This document shows, piece by piece, positions 49,058 through 58,257 of a stretch of DNA of 64,000 nucleotides; position 1 is the stretch's first letter, and every line of letters begins with the position of its first letter. The translations under genes and the position numbers were made by a program. This stretch comes from Arthrobacter sp. OAP107. GTDB lineage: Bacteria; Actinomycetota; Actinomycetes; Actinomycetales; Micrococcaceae. The stretch covers positions 4,154,001 to 4,218,000 of the forward strand of contig NZ_JBEPOK010000001.1 in NCBI RefSeq assembly GCF_040546765.1, given 5' to 3'. The notes below the pieces were generated by a model that saw only the letters and a program-made list of their open reading frames with translations, was not told the DNA's origin and ran no database searches.

Positions 49058-49791
49058 GCGAGATTCTCCCCTGGATCACGCTGGTAGTGTGCGGGGGCGC
49101 CGCGATGGCAAGGGTTCCGAGCACCCTGCGCGGCGTCAACCCGGCCCTGTTCTGCATTTTCCTGTTGGCGACGGCTGCGGCGGTCCTGAGCATCGGGCAG
49201 TTCTATGCGGTCATCGACGGCGCCCTCGGCGGCATCAACATTGCACACGTCCTGCTGCGCCTGGTTGTCTTCGCCGCGATCTACCTCATTGCGGTCCGCG
49301 TCACGAAGGGGTTCGGTGCCCCCGGCGCCCACCGCATGATCGCCGGCCGCCCCGGGATGGCCATGCTCGCGGTTTTCTCGGTGGCCCTGGTGGCCATCTT
49401 CCTTCTGATGGACCCGACCGCCTCGTCGGTCCGCTTCAGGGACGCCGGCGCCGCCAGCGCCCGGAATGCCGCCCTGCTGCCGTTCTACTGGGCCGCGGCA
49501 CGGGGCTACCTGGCGTACGTTTCCCTCGCGCTGCTGCCGGCACTGCTCCGCAGCGTCAGGGAACACCTGCCCAGGCTCGTCAGGACCGGGGCGGCCCTGA
49601 TGGCGGCCGGTGCGGTGGCAACCGTTGCCGGACTCTGCCTTGAGTTCGCGCCTCCGCAGCTCCTCCCCGTGGCGCCCGCGGTGAACAACGCTGCGGTGGT
49701 TTTGTACACCTCCGGCCTGGTCATGGTCTGGCTGGCTCGCGTAAACGCCGCCAAACGCAGGAGTCACGGAACGTCATCTACCGAAAGGTAG
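49054..49791 (+). CDS. Predicted 7-TM membrane protein, copy 2
   Basis: 245 residues, same topology as the protein at 47520 but only about one third identical. Shared features are a start of the type LPWITLVVCGGAAMARVP, the loop IDGALGGINIAHVLLRL, a KGFG turn after the third segment, FLLMDPTASS, and Tyr residues in the fifth segment. ATG overlaps the stop of HTH copy 2 (ATGA). The much faster divergence of the membrane partner than of the HTH C-terminal half is notable. Confidence 0.72.
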   Translation: MSEILPWITLVVCGGAAMARVPSTLRGVNPALFCIFLLATAAAVLSIGQFYAVIDGALGGINIAHVLLRLVVFAAIYLIAVRVTKGFGAPGAHRMIAGRPGMAMLAVFSVALVAIFLLMDPTASSVRFRDAGAASARNAALLPFYWAAARGYLAYVSLALLPALLRSVREHLPRLVRTGAALMAAGAVATVAGLCLEFAPPQLLPVAPAVNNAAVVLYTSGLVMVWLARVNAAKRRSHGTSSTER

Positions 49792-50093
49792 CAAACCGGG
49801 ATTCACAAAATCATTAGACCGTGAGAGAATCATGAATGTGTGAAAGCAGTTGCTGCCTGGCTTACAAGCTGTGGCGCCTGCCGGATCGCACCTTGGGGGG
49901 ATGAGTGGTGGCGGCCGTTGGGGACCGCCCCCACTCAGCCTGTTTAAGGGCCTGCCTGGAAGGGAAGGCCGGTCCCCGTATGATGGCGAAATAAAAGGTC
50001 TCTGCCCATGCGTTGCACGCAGTGGCATCGCCGGACGCCGGACCCGGCCGACGCGATGCCTCCCGCCGCAGCCTGAAGAAGAAGGTATCCGCC
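49792..50093 (+). other. 302-bp intergenic region with hairpins and a predicted promoter
   Basis: Holds an 11-bp stem with one mismatch (49904-49914 with 49925-49935) and further GC-rich pairing around 49949-49975. TATGAT at 49979-49984 could be the -10 of the downstream importer operon. I matched no known riboswitch or ncRNA to it. Confidence 0.4.
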
Positions 50094-50930
50094 ATGAACC
50101 GTCTCCATTCCCGCCGCTCCGCACTTGCAGCCACCCTTGCCGGACTGGCCCTGGCTCTGACGGCCTGCGGCGGCGGCTCCGGCGGCGGCGGAGGTTCCTC
50201 GGCTCCCGCCTCGGGCGGCTCGGACACGTCACTGAGCGATGTGAAGTCCAAGGGCGAGATCGTCATCGCCACCGAGGGCACCTACAAGCCCTTCAGCTTC
50301 CATGCGGAAGGAGCCGGTGACCTGACCGGCTACGACGTGGAGATCGCCCGGGCGGTAGCGGAGAAGCTGGGTGTGAAGGCCAACTTCCAGGAGACCCAGT
50401 TCGACGGGATCTTCGCGGGCCTCGACGCCAAGCGCTTCGACACCATCGCCAACCAAATCTCCATCAACGCCGAACGCAAGGCCAAGTACGACTTCTCCAA
50501 GCCGTACACCGTCTCCACTGGCGTGATCGTGACGAAGGCGGACAACAGCAGCATTAACAGCTTTGAGAGCCTCAAGGGCAAGACCACGGCGCAGTCGCTC
50601 ACCAGCAATTTCTACAAGCTGGCCGTCGATGCCGGGGCCAACGTCCAGTCCGTGGAGGGCTGGGCCCAGGGCGTTTCGCTGGTCCGGCAGGGGCGCGTGG
50701 ATGCCATCGTCAACGACAAGCTCACGTACCTCGACTATGCCAAGACCAATCCCGATGCCGGGCTGAAGATCGCCGCCGAAACCACCGATAAGTCCGAAAG
50801 CGCCTTCGTGTTCCGGAAGGGTTCCACGGAGCTCACCTCCGCGGTGGACAAGGCGCTGGACGAACTCCGCGCTGACGGAACGCTGGCAAAGATCTCGGAG
50901 AAGTACTTCGGCACGGACGTCACCAAGTAG
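50094..50930 (+). CDS. Polar amino-acid ABC transporter substrate-binding lipoprotein
   Basis: 278 residues. A signal peptide with lipobox LTAC (Cys near 28) is followed by a Gly/Ser-rich linker and a type II periplasmic-binding fold of the SBP_bac_3 family: IVIATEGTYKPFSFH, GYDVEIARAVAEKLGVK, FDGIFAGLDAKRFDTIANQIS, and RKAKYDFSKPYTVSTGVIV are characteristic of polar amino-acid binders. ATG 50094 follows GAAGAAGG. It is immediately followed by permease and ATPase genes. The exact amino acid (for example cystine, glutamate or another) is not determined. Confidence 0.92.
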   Translation: MNRLHSRRSALAATLAGLALALTACGGGSGGGGGSSAPASGGSDTSLSDVKSKGEIVIATEGTYKPFSFHAEGAGDLTGYDVEIARAVAEKLGVKANFQETQFDGIFAGLDAKRFDTIANQISINAERKAKYDFSKPYTVSTGVIVTKADNSSINSFESLKGKTTAQSLTSNFYKLAVDAGANVQSVEGWAQGVSLVRQGRVDAIVNDKLTYLDYAKTNPDAGLKIAAETTDKSESAFVFRKGSTELTSAVDKALDELRADGTLAKISEKYFGTDVTK

Positions 50931-51598
50931 ATGCCGTTGAACTGGGATCTCGTCTGGAGCTCCTTCGGCCCCCCATCGTCACCGGGGCAGTCACCGGCAC
51001 CATCCCGCTGACGCTGGCGTCGTTCGTAATCGGCCTCGCGCTGGCCCTGCTGGTGGCGCTCATGCGGCTGAGCCGGAATGTCGCAGTGTCCGGCGTGGCG
51101 CGGTTCTACGTTTCCGTGATCCGCGGCACTCCGCTGCTGGTGCAGTTGTTTGTAATCTTCTACGGCCTGCCGAGCCTGGGCGTGAAGCTGGATCCGTGGC
51201 CCAGCGCCATCATTGCCTTTTCGCTGAACGTGGGCGGCTATGCCGCCGAGGTCATCCGCGCCGCCATCCTGTCCGTGCCAAAGGGCCAGTGGGAAGCCGG
51301 CCACACCATCGGCATGTCCCGGAGCCAGTCGCTTCGCCGCATCATCTTGCCGCAGGCCGCCAGGGTATCCGTGCCGCCGCTCTCCAACACGTTCATTTCG
51401 CTGGTCAAAGACACGTCCCTGGCTTCGCTGATCCTTGTCACGGAGCTCTTCCGCAACGCCCAGCAGATCGCGGCCTTCAGCCAGGAATTCATGGTGCTGT
51501 ACCTCGAGGCGGCCCTGGTCTACTGGGTGATCTGCCTGGCGCTCTCCTCCGGGCAGTCCGTCCTTGAAAGGAGACTGGACCGCTATGTCGCCCACTGA
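50931..51598 (+). pseudogene. Amino-acid ABC transporter permease, frameshifted near its start
   Basis: HisM/GlnP-type permease. From ATG 50931 the first 17 codons (MPLNWDLVWSSFGPP...) run into a stop, while the rest is in another frame through VIRGTPLLVQLFVIFYGLP and the EAA loop GHTIGMSRSQSLRRIILPQAARVSVPP. Restoring one C to the C6 run at 50979-50984 gives a 222-residue protein of normal length beginning without interruption (SSFGPPIVTGAV). The break may be a sequencing error because the partner genes are intact. Overlaps the ATPase gene by 14 nt. Confidence 0.82.
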
Positions 51599-52439
51599 CG
51601 AAACCCGGGGACCCGCTCCCTCCGGCGCCGCATCACAGGCCAGGCCCGTGCTGTCCGTCCGCAACCTGGCGAAGGCGTTCGGCAGCAACGTGGTGCTGCG
51701 GGACATCGACCTAGACGTGCGGCGGGGCAACGTGGTGGCCCTGATCGGGCCATCGGGTTCGGGCAAGACCACCGTGCTGCGCTCACTGAACGGCCTGGAA
51801 ACGCCCGACGCCGGGACGGTCACCTTTGCGGGGACGGGCACCTCCGCGGGGACAGGCACGTCCGGAGGTGCGGGGCCGGACCTTGTGCTGGATTTCTCGG
51901 CCAAGGTCTCCAAAAAGGAAATCTCGGAGCTGCGCGACCGCAGCGCCATGGTGTTCCAGCACTACAACCTCTTCCCGCACATGACGGTCTTGCAGAACGT
52001 CATTGAGGGTCCTGTCCAGGTCCAGAAGCGCAAGCGGGCCGAGGCCGTGGCCGACGCAGAAAAGCTCCTCGCCAGGGTGGGGCTGGCGGACAAGCGCGAT
52101 GCATATCCGTTCGAGCTCTCCGGCGGCCAGCAGCAGCGCGCGGGCATTGTGCGGGCCCTTGCCCTGAAGCCCCAGTTGCTGCTGTTCGACGAGCCCACCT
52201 CGGCGCTGGACCCCGAGCTCGTGGGCGACGTCCTGGGCGTCATCCAGGAACTGGCCGAGGAGGGGTGGACCATGGTCATCGTTACCCACGAGCTGGCTTT
52301 CGCCCGGCAGGTGGCGGATGAGGTCATCTTCATGGACGGCGGCCTGGTGGTGGAGCGCGGACCGGCCGCCGAGGTCCTCCGCGCGCCGCGGCAGGAGCGG
52401 ACCCGGCAGTTCGTCCGGCGCCTGCTGCACGAGTTCTGA
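51585..52439 (+). CDS. Amino-acid ABC transporter ATP-binding protein
   Basis: 284-residue GlnQ-like ATPase: Walker A GPSGSGKTT, Q-loop VFQHYNLFPHMTV, signature LSGGQQQR, Walker B LLLFDEPTSALDPE and the H-loop THELAFARQVAD. A Thr/Gly-rich insert of about 20 residues with repeated GTSAGTGTS follows the first strand region, which is unusual. ATG 51585 has AAAGGAG 10 nt upstream and lies inside the end of the permease gene. Completes the SBP-permease-ATPase importer operon, closed by the terminator at 52484. Confidence 0.93.
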   Translation: MSPTDETRGPAPSGAASQARPVLSVRNLAKAFGSNVVLRDIDLDVRRGNVVALIGPSGSGKTTVLRSLNGLETPDAGTVTFAGTGTSAGTGTSGGAGPDLVLDFSAKVSKKEISELRDRSAMVFQHYNLFPHMTVLQNVIEGPVQVQKRKRAEAVADAEKLLARVGLADKRDAYPFELSGGQQQRAGIVRALALKPQLLLFDEPTSALDPELVGDVLGVIQELAEEGWTMVIVTHELAFARQVADEVIFMDGGLVVERGPAAEVLRAPRQERTRQFVRRLLHEF

Positions 52440-52483
52440 CCGCCCGCTACAGGCCGCCACTGCCCCAAGCCTTCCCCGTTTTG

Positions 52484-52526
52484 CCCAAAAGGGCCGCCCG
52501 GCAGCAAGCTGGGCGGCCCTTTTGGG
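52484..52526. terminator. Bidirectional terminator
   Basis: Perfect 16-bp stem CCCAAAAGGGCCGCCC (52484-52499) with its inverse at 52511-52526 and an 11-nt loop, between the convergent importer operon and the mannosidase gene. Confidence 0.85.
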
Positions 52527-52552
52527 TAAATCGCCGGAGGCGGGGCTAGCTG

Positions 52553-55500
52553 TCAGCGGGCGAGCCTCAGTGTCACCAGCTGGAACGGCCGCAGCGTGAG
52601 CTCGGCGGAGTCTGTTCCCGCCACGACACCCGTTCCTTCAACCGGCCGCTCGAGCAGGTCCACGGTCTGGATTCCCGTGGTCCCGAAGTTGGCCGTGAGC
52701 CGTCCGGCGGAGCGCCGGCCCAGTGATTCGTACAGCCGGACGATGACGTCGCCGGAGCCGTCTTCGGCCAGCTTTACCGCTTCAATGACCAGTGCCGGGT
52801 TGTCCACGGCAACCAGCGCCTCGGCCGGGTGCGCGCCGCGGACCGTCCTCGGCGCGAGGTTGGCGCGGTAGCCCTCCTCCACGGCCTCGGCGATTCCCGC
52901 TGCCGGCCTGACCCAGACGTCCAGCACGTGCCGTCCGCGGTCGGCCTCGGGGTCGGGGAACTTGGCCGCGCGCAGCAGGGAGAGCCTCACGGTGGTGGTG
53001 GTCCCGCCGTCGTCCCTGACAGACCGGGCGACGTCGTGCCCGTAAGTGGAGGCGTTGGCGATGGCCACGCCGTACCCCGGTTCGGCGACGTGGATCCAGC
53101 GGTGCGCGCAGATCTCGAACTTCGCCGCTTCCCAGGAGGTGTTCACGTGGGTGGGCCGGAAGACGTGGCCGAACTGTGTCTCCGCCGCGGAGCGGTCGGC
53201 CCTCAGGTCCAGCGGGAAGCCCAGCTTGAGCAGCTTCTCACGTTCCTGCCAGTCGACCTCGGTGGAGATCCGCAGGGACGGGCTGCCCGGCTCCAGCGTG
53301 ATGCGCTGGGTAATGCGGGAGGACCCCGTGAGCCGTTCAACCACGACGGCGGCGTCCCCGCCGTGCCGCTCCAGCCGCACCTCCGCTGCGTCGGCCAGGC
53401 TGGTGACGTTCCGCCGGTAGAACTCGTCGATGTCCCAGGCGTCCCATTCGTTGGGGGTGTCGCGGTGCAGTTCCAGGTGGTTGCCGAACTGGCCGGGAGC
53501 GATCGCCTCGCGGCCTGTTCCGTGATCCCGCAGGGAGGTCAGGAGCCCGTTGTCATCCAGCACGGCGCGGATAACGCCGTTGTCCAGGACAAAGCCGCCC
53601 TCCAGCGGCGTGGCCGCAACCTCATCCCGGGTAGCTGCGTCCTTGGATACAGCAGGCGCGGCTGCTGCGAGCGCCGGGACTCCTTGGCGGGCATGGGGGC
53701 TGGCGTTGAGCAGGAACTCCCTCCTGCCTTCGCCAAGCAGGGCTGCGGACGCCTCGCTGATGAGCGCCTCCAGTCCCGTGGCGATGGCGGCGTAGTTGCG
53801 TTCGGCGTCCTGGTGCACCCAGGCGATGGCACTGCCGGGCAGGATGTCGTGGAACTGCTGCAGCAGGACCAGCTGCCACAGCCGCTTCAGTTCGGCCGCG
53901 GGGTAGGTGTACTGCCCGCCGGAGCGGACAGCCGCGGTGGCGCACCACAGCTCAGCCTCGCGGAGGAGGTGCTCGGACCGGCGGTTGCCCTGCTTGGTCC
54001 TGGCCTGGCTGGTGTAGGTGCCGCGGTGCAGCTCCAGGTACATCTCCCCCACCCACACGGGCAGCGCTGTGTACTCGGCCTCGGCCTGTTCAAAGAAGCT
54101 GCGCGGCGCACCGATCCGGACCTTCGGCGAGCCTTCCAGATCGGCTGCGCGGTGCGCGGCGGCCAGCATCTCCCGCGTAGGTCCGCCGCCGCCGTCGCCG
54201 TAGCCGAACGGGACGAGCGAGCTGGCGCCGTAGCCGTGGTCCCGGTAGTTGCGCTCGGCGTGCGCCAGGTCACGGCCGCTGAGCTCGGAGTTGTAGGTGT
54301 CCACCGGCGGGAAGTGCGTGAAGAGGCGGGTGCCGTCGATGCCTTCCCAGTTGAACGTGTGGTGCGGCATCCGGTTGATCTGGTTCCAGGAGATTTTCTG
54401 GGTGAGGAACCAGCGGCTGCCGGCGGCCTTGACGATCTGGGGCATGGCCGCGGAGTACCCGAAGGAATCCGGGAGCCAGGCTTCCCTGCACTCGACGTCG
54501 AATTCGCTGAGGAAGAAGCTTTTGCCTTCCACGAACTGCCGGGCCATCGCCTCACCGCCTGGCATGTTGGTGTCGGATTCCACCCACATGCCGCCCACGG
54601 GGATGAACTGGCCGGACTTCACCTTCTCCCGGATGCGTTCGAAGAGCTCCGGATAGAATTCCTTGATCCAGGCGAGCTGCTGGGCCGAGGAGCAGGAGAA
54701 CACGAAGTCCGGGTCCTCGTCCATGAGGGCCACCACGTTGGAGAAGGTCCGGGCACATTTGCGCACGGTCTCCCGAACGGGCCACAGCCAGGCGGAGTCG
54801 ATGTGTGCGTGGCCGGTGGCGAACAGCTGGTGGGCGGAGGCGTAGGCGGGTCTGGCCAGGACCTCGGCCAGCGCTGCCCGCCCGGCGGGCGCAGTACCCG
54901 GGACGTCGTCCGGGTCCATGGTGTCCATCATGCGTTCGAGGGCACGGAGGATCTCGTGCCGGCGCGGCAGTTCGGTGGGGAGCTCGTGCATGAGCCCGCT
55001 GAGCGTCAGCACGTCCTGCTGAAGCTCCCACACGGCGCGGTTCAGCTCGGCGATGGCGATGCTGCCGAGCCGGTACTGCGGCTCATTGCCCGCTGTGGCC
55101 TTGTCCCCGTACGGAGTGGGCGCGAAGCTCCAGCCTTGGGCGACGTCGGGATTGGCTGCCGCCTCCACATAGAAGTCTACGGCCAGGCCGCTGCCCAGCA
55201 GCTTCAGCGTGATGTGCTGGTTGCGGGGTGAGATGGCCTTGATGATGCTGCCGTCCGGCCGCCACGCGATCCCTTCGCACTGGAAGCCGGGGATCTCGGT
55301 GGTGAACCCGAGGTCCACCACGATCTCCACTTCGGTATCGGGCGCCGTTCCCCAGGCGTCCGGCACCTCTCCCTGGAGCCGCAGCCACTTCGTGCTCCAC
55401 GCGCGTCCCCACGCAGCACCGCGTTCCTGCGGGACGAACTCCTGGCGCAGCGCCTCCAGGACCGGGACGGGTTCATCCGGAACGTCCCAGCTGCTGAGCT

Positions 55501-55594
55501 CCAGGGGCACGCTGCGCCCGTAGATGGCGGGGGTGATCCGTTCGCGGAGAAAGCGGTCCAGGCGGACTTCCGTGATCCGGCGGTCGTCATGCAA
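52553..55594 (-). CDS. Glycoside hydrolase family 38 alpha-mannosidase
   Basis: 1013-residue retaining zinc-dependent alpha-mannosidase. The GH38 catalytic domain has the zinc motif GHAHIDSAWLWPVRETVRK near residue 265, the nucleophile Asp in WLPDSFGYSAAMP near 385, and LFTHFPPVDTYNS. A middle helical domain (EHLLREAELW) and a C-terminal beta-rich galactose-mutarotase-like region (LELHRDTPNEWDAWDIDEFYR, then VDWQEREKLLKLGFPL) complete the family architecture. No signal peptide, so it is cytoplasmic and probably acts on imported mannosides. ATG 55594 with AGAGGT upstream. No transporter for mannosides is adjacent. Confidence 0.95.
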   Translation of the reverse strand: MHDDRRITEVRLDRFLRERITPAIYGRSVPLELSSWDVPDEPVPVLEALRQEFVPQERGAAWGRAWSTKWLRLQGEVPDAWGTAPDTEVEIVVDLGFTTEIPGFQCEGIAWRPDGSIIKAISPRNQHITLKLLGSGLAVDFYVEAAANPDVAQGWSFAPTPYGDKATAGNEPQYRLGSIAIAELNRAVWELQQDVLTLSGLMHELPTELPRRHEILRALERMMDTMDPDDVPGTAPAGRAALAEVLARPAYASAHQLFATGHAHIDSAWLWPVRETVRKCARTFSNVVALMDEDPDFVFSCSSAQQLAWIKEFYPELFERIREKVKSGQFIPVGGMWVESDTNMPGGEAMARQFVEGKSFFLSEFDVECREAWLPDSFGYSAAMPQIVKAAGSRWFLTQKISWNQINRMPHHTFNWEGIDGTRLFTHFPPVDTYNSELSGRDLAHAERNYRDHGYGASSLVPFGYGDGGGGPTREMLAAAHRAADLEGSPKVRIGAPRSFFEQAEAEYTALPVWVGEMYLELHRGTYTSQARTKQGNRRSEHLLREAELWCATAAVRSGGQYTYPAAELKRLWQLVLLQQFHDILPGSAIAWVHQDAERNYAAIATGLEALISEASAALLGEGRREFLLNASPHARQGVPALAAAAPAVSKDAATRDEVAATPLEGGFVLDNGVIRAVLDDNGLLTSLRDHGTGREAIAPGQFGNHLELHRDTPNEWDAWDIDEFYRRNVTSLADAAEVRLERHGGDAAVVVERLTGSSRITQRITLEPGSPSLRISTEVDWQEREKLLKLGFPLDLRADRSAAETQFGHVFRPTHVNTSWEAAKFEICAHRWIHVAEPGYGVAIANASTYGHDVARSVRDDGGTTTTVRLSLLRAAKFPDPEADRGRHVLDVWVRPAAGIAEAVEEGYRANLAPRTVRGAHPAEALVAVDNPALVIEAVKLAEDGSGDVIVRLYESLGRRSAGRLTANFGTTGIQTVDLLERPVEGTGVVAGTDSAELTLRPFQLVTLRLAR

Positions 55595-55770
55595 TGTGTA
55601 CCTCTTTAGTACGTGAAAGCAGAAGCGGGGTGTGCTGGCTTTCGTGCGGGCATGGGCGTGCCGGTCAGCTTTGCGTCCAGGCAGTTCAGTTGCCTTCTGA
55701 GCGGATCAACGCATCCATTCGATGGATAAAATCTACTGCCTTGACACCCGGCCGCCAAGGGGCCACGCCC

Positions 55771-56643
55771 CTATCGCGGCACCGATGCAGACGTGGCAAT
55801 GCGGCCGGAGCCTGCGTAGACGTTCAGGCTGGTTCCCCGGCTGAAACCGGCAAGCGTGACGCCGGTGGACTCGGCAAGCTCCACCGCCAGGCTCGAGGGC
55901 GCGCTGACCGCGGCAAGCACCGGGATGCCGGCCAGTGCGGCTTTCTGGACGAGCTCGAAGGAGGCGCGTCCGGATACCTGGAGCACGGTATTGCTGAGCG
56001 GCAGCCTGCGTTCCCGGAGAGCCCAGCCAACCACTTTGTCCACCGCGTTGTGCCGCCCCACGTCCTCGCGCAGGCACAGCAGCTCCGCACCGCCGTCGTC
56101 ATCAATCCTGAACAGTCCGGCCGCGTGCACTCCCCCGGTCACCTCAAAGACGGCCTGCGCCTCGCGCAGCTTGTCCGGCAGGGAGGCAAGTGATTCGACC
56201 GGAACGGTGAGCCGGTCGGCGGCGGGGTTGAAGTGCGAGGACTTCGTCACTGATTCGATGGAGTCCGTGCCGCAGATCCCGCACGAGCTGGAGGTGTAGA
56301 CGTGCCGGCCCGTGTCCGGCAGGGGCACATCGGGCCGCAGCTGGGCCTCGACCACGTTGAACGTCTGGACCCCGTTTTCGTCCTCGCCGGCACAGAACCT
56401 GAGCGAAATCAGCTGGTCGGCATCCCAGATGACGCCCTCGGAGACGAGGAAACCTGCCACGAGGTCGAAGTCGTCCCCCGGCGTGCGCATGGTGACGGAG
56501 AAGGACAGGCTGCCGAGCCGGATCTCAAGAGGTTCTTCCACCGCGAGCACGTCCTCCCGGTGCCGGACCGGAAATTCCAATGCTGCCGCCGAGCCGTCCA
56601 GGACGTAGCGGTGTACCTTGCGTCTTTGCGTTACACGGCCCAT
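55771..56643 (-). CDS. fdhD: Formate dehydrogenase accessory sulfurtransferase FdhD
   Basis: Transfers sulfur to the molybdenum cofactor of formate dehydrogenase. The 290-residue protein has the loop cysteines in SSSCGICGTDSIES near residue 120, and the conserved ends LCLREDVGRHNAVDKVVGW, VSGRASFELVQKAALAGIPVLAAVSAPSSLAVELAE and GFSRGTSLNVY. No formate dehydrogenase gene is in the window; moeA, DUF6457 and mobA follow upstream on the same strand. ATG 56643 lacks a strong ribosome site. Confidence 0.95.
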   Translation of the reverse strand: MGRVTQRRKVHRYVLDGSAAALEFPVRHREDVLAVEEPLEIRLGSLSFSVTMRTPGDDFDLVAGFLVSEGVIWDADQLISLRFCAGEDENGVQTFNVVEAQLRPDVPLPDTGRHVYTSSSCGICGTDSIESVTKSSHFNPAADRLTVPVESLASLPDKLREAQAVFEVTGGVHAAGLFRIDDDGGAELLCLREDVGRHNAVDKVVGWALRERRLPLSNTVLQVSGRASFELVQKAALAGIPVLAAVSAPSSLAVELAESTGVTLAGFSRGTSLNVYAGSGRIATSASVPR

Positions 56644-56706
56644 GAGAGACTCCGCGCTGAGTGGCTGTTCATGCCTCCATCATTGCATCTCCGCCGGGCA
56701 CGCAGT

Positions 56707-58257
56707 TCAATCAAGCAGGGCGCTCCAGTCCACGGGCCCGTTTTGGGCTGCCTGCTTGGCGGAGGTCCGGGAGGCGGACTTCCGCGCCGGGCTCTTGGGT
56801 TTGGATTCGGCGGCTTTGGGTTCGGGGATGTCCGGGCCCCAGGGCAGCGCGAACGCCGGCACCATCTCGCCCAGCTGGACGCCGTGCGGCGGCACCACGA
56901 GGACGCCGTCGGCCGATGCCAGTCCGCGCATCATGCCGGGGCCGGTGTGCTGCGCGGGCGAGGCCATGCCGTACAGGAGCCGGAAGGGCATCAGCCGGGT
57001 GCGGCCGGGGTCGGGTTCGATCATGGTGCCGCAGGGAACTTCCCGGACCGGCGGCAACTGGCCATGTCCGAGGGCGGCCAGGAGCGGAGCGCCCACCGTG
57101 GACAGAGCCATCATCGCGGCCAGCGGGTTCCCCGGCAGCCCCAGCACGAAGCGCCCGTCCGGCAGTTCGGCGAGGACGGCGGGGTGTCCCGGCCGCATTG
57201 CCACGCCGTCGATGACCAGCCGTCCGCCGAGTTCAGCCACGGCTCGCCGAAAGTGATCGGTACCGGAACGGCCGGTGCCGCCGGTGGTGATAACGACGTC
57301 GGCCGGCAGGTTCAGGGCCTCGGGGATGCCTGAGTCTTCGAGGCCCGCCAGCCATTCCGTATAGCTGTCGCCGATGCGGGCCTGTTCACGGCACAGGCCG
57401 CCCAGCATTTCCACCACCGTGGCCAGCTGTGGCCCGAACGTGTCCCGCACCCGCCCGGGCCCGGGCAGTCCCTGCTCGATCACTTCGGAGCCGGTCAGCA
57501 GCAGCTTCACCACCGGCTTGCCGACGACCTCCACCTCGTCGTACCCGGCCAGGGCGGCGAGGGCCACGTGGGCGGGGTTAAGCACGACGCCGGCCCTGAC
57601 CAGCACGTCGCCGGCGGCCGCCTCCTCTGCGGCTTTCCGGATGTGCTGGCCGTTCCTCGGTTCGCCGGGGCGGGCGGCGCCGCCCAGCGTAAGGACGGGG
57701 AGCCCGTCGTCGTCCGTGGAGATCACACCGCTCTCGGTGCGGAGCACCGCCTTGGCGCCGGAGGGAATGAGTCCGCCCGTTACGATCACGCTCGCCTGGT
57801 GCGGCGCCAGCCGCTGCCCGGGCTCGGCCAGGATCCACGGACCGCTTCCATTAACTGCCCAGCCGTCCATGGCGGAGGACGCATAGTGCGGCATGTCCTG
57901 GTGGGCGGTGATGTCCGTGGCCAGGGTCCTGCCCACGGCCTCGCGCAAGGGAACTGGTGCCGCCGGGATCGGGGAGGCACAGTCGAAGGCGGCCTGCCGG
58001 GCCTCCGCCCACGTGTGCGCCAGGTGCTTGGCATGCGGGTCCGGCTCCCCCGGTGCTTCCTGCTCAGGCTGCCCGTCCGGCTTGCCCGCGGCGGCGGGAC
58101 CGGCGCCTGATGCGGGGTCGGTGTCAGGCGCGGGTTCGCCGACGGTGCGTTCGGCCGAAACAGTTCCGTCGCCGGCAGCAGTGGCGTCCCCTCCAGGGGT
58201 TTCCGCTGCGGAGGCGTGTGGGTCGTCGTCGGAGCGGTGCTCGGGCGCGGCTGTCAT
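56707..58257 (-). CDS. moeA: Molybdopterin molybdotransferase MoeA
   Basis: Inserts molybdate into adenylated molybdopterin. The 516 residues comprise a disordered N-terminus of about 75 residues (Ala/Gly/Pro/Glu-rich), then the MoeA core: LREAVGRTLATDITAHQDMPHYASSAMDGWAV, VITTGGTGRSGTDHFRRAVAELGG (the MPT-binding motif) and VLGLPGNPLAAMMAL. The extra N-terminal tail and a C-terminal Lys/Ser/Ala-rich extension are unlike compact bacterial MoeA. ATG 58257 overlaps the DUF6457 stop codon, so translation is coupled. Confidence 0.94.
   Translation of the reverse strand: MTAAPEHRSDDDPHASAAETPGGDATAAGDGTVSAERTVGEPAPDTDPASGAGPAAAGKPDGQPEQEAPGEPDPHAKHLAHTWAEARQAAFDCASPIPAAPVPLREAVGRTLATDITAHQDMPHYASSAMDGWAVNGSGPWILAEPGQRLAPHQASVIVTGGLIPSGAKAVLRTESGVISTDDDGLPVLTLGGAARPGEPRNGQHIRKAAEEAAAGDVLVRAGVVLNPAHVALAALAGYDEVEVVGKPVVKLLLTGSEVIEQGLPGPGRVRDTFGPQLATVVEMLGGLCREQARIGDSYTEWLAGLEDSGIPEALNLPADVVITTGGTGRSGTDHFRRAVAELGGRLVIDGVAMRPGHPAVLAELPDGRFVLGLPGNPLAAMMALSTVGAPLLAALGHGQLPPVREVPCGTMIEPDPGRTRLMPFRLLYGMASPAQHTGPGMMRGLASADGVLVVPPHGVQLGEMVPAFALPWGPDIPEPKAAESKPKSPARKSASRTSAKQAAQNGPVDWSALLD

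Noticed and set aside
49850..49990. 6S, SRP RNA or SAM-type riboswitch
   Set aside because: Conserved sequence marks of these RNAs are absent, although hairpins exist.
52829..55231. 800-codon open frame opposite the GH38 gene
   Set aside because: Antisense shadow of a mannosidase with all catalytic motifs on the minus strand.
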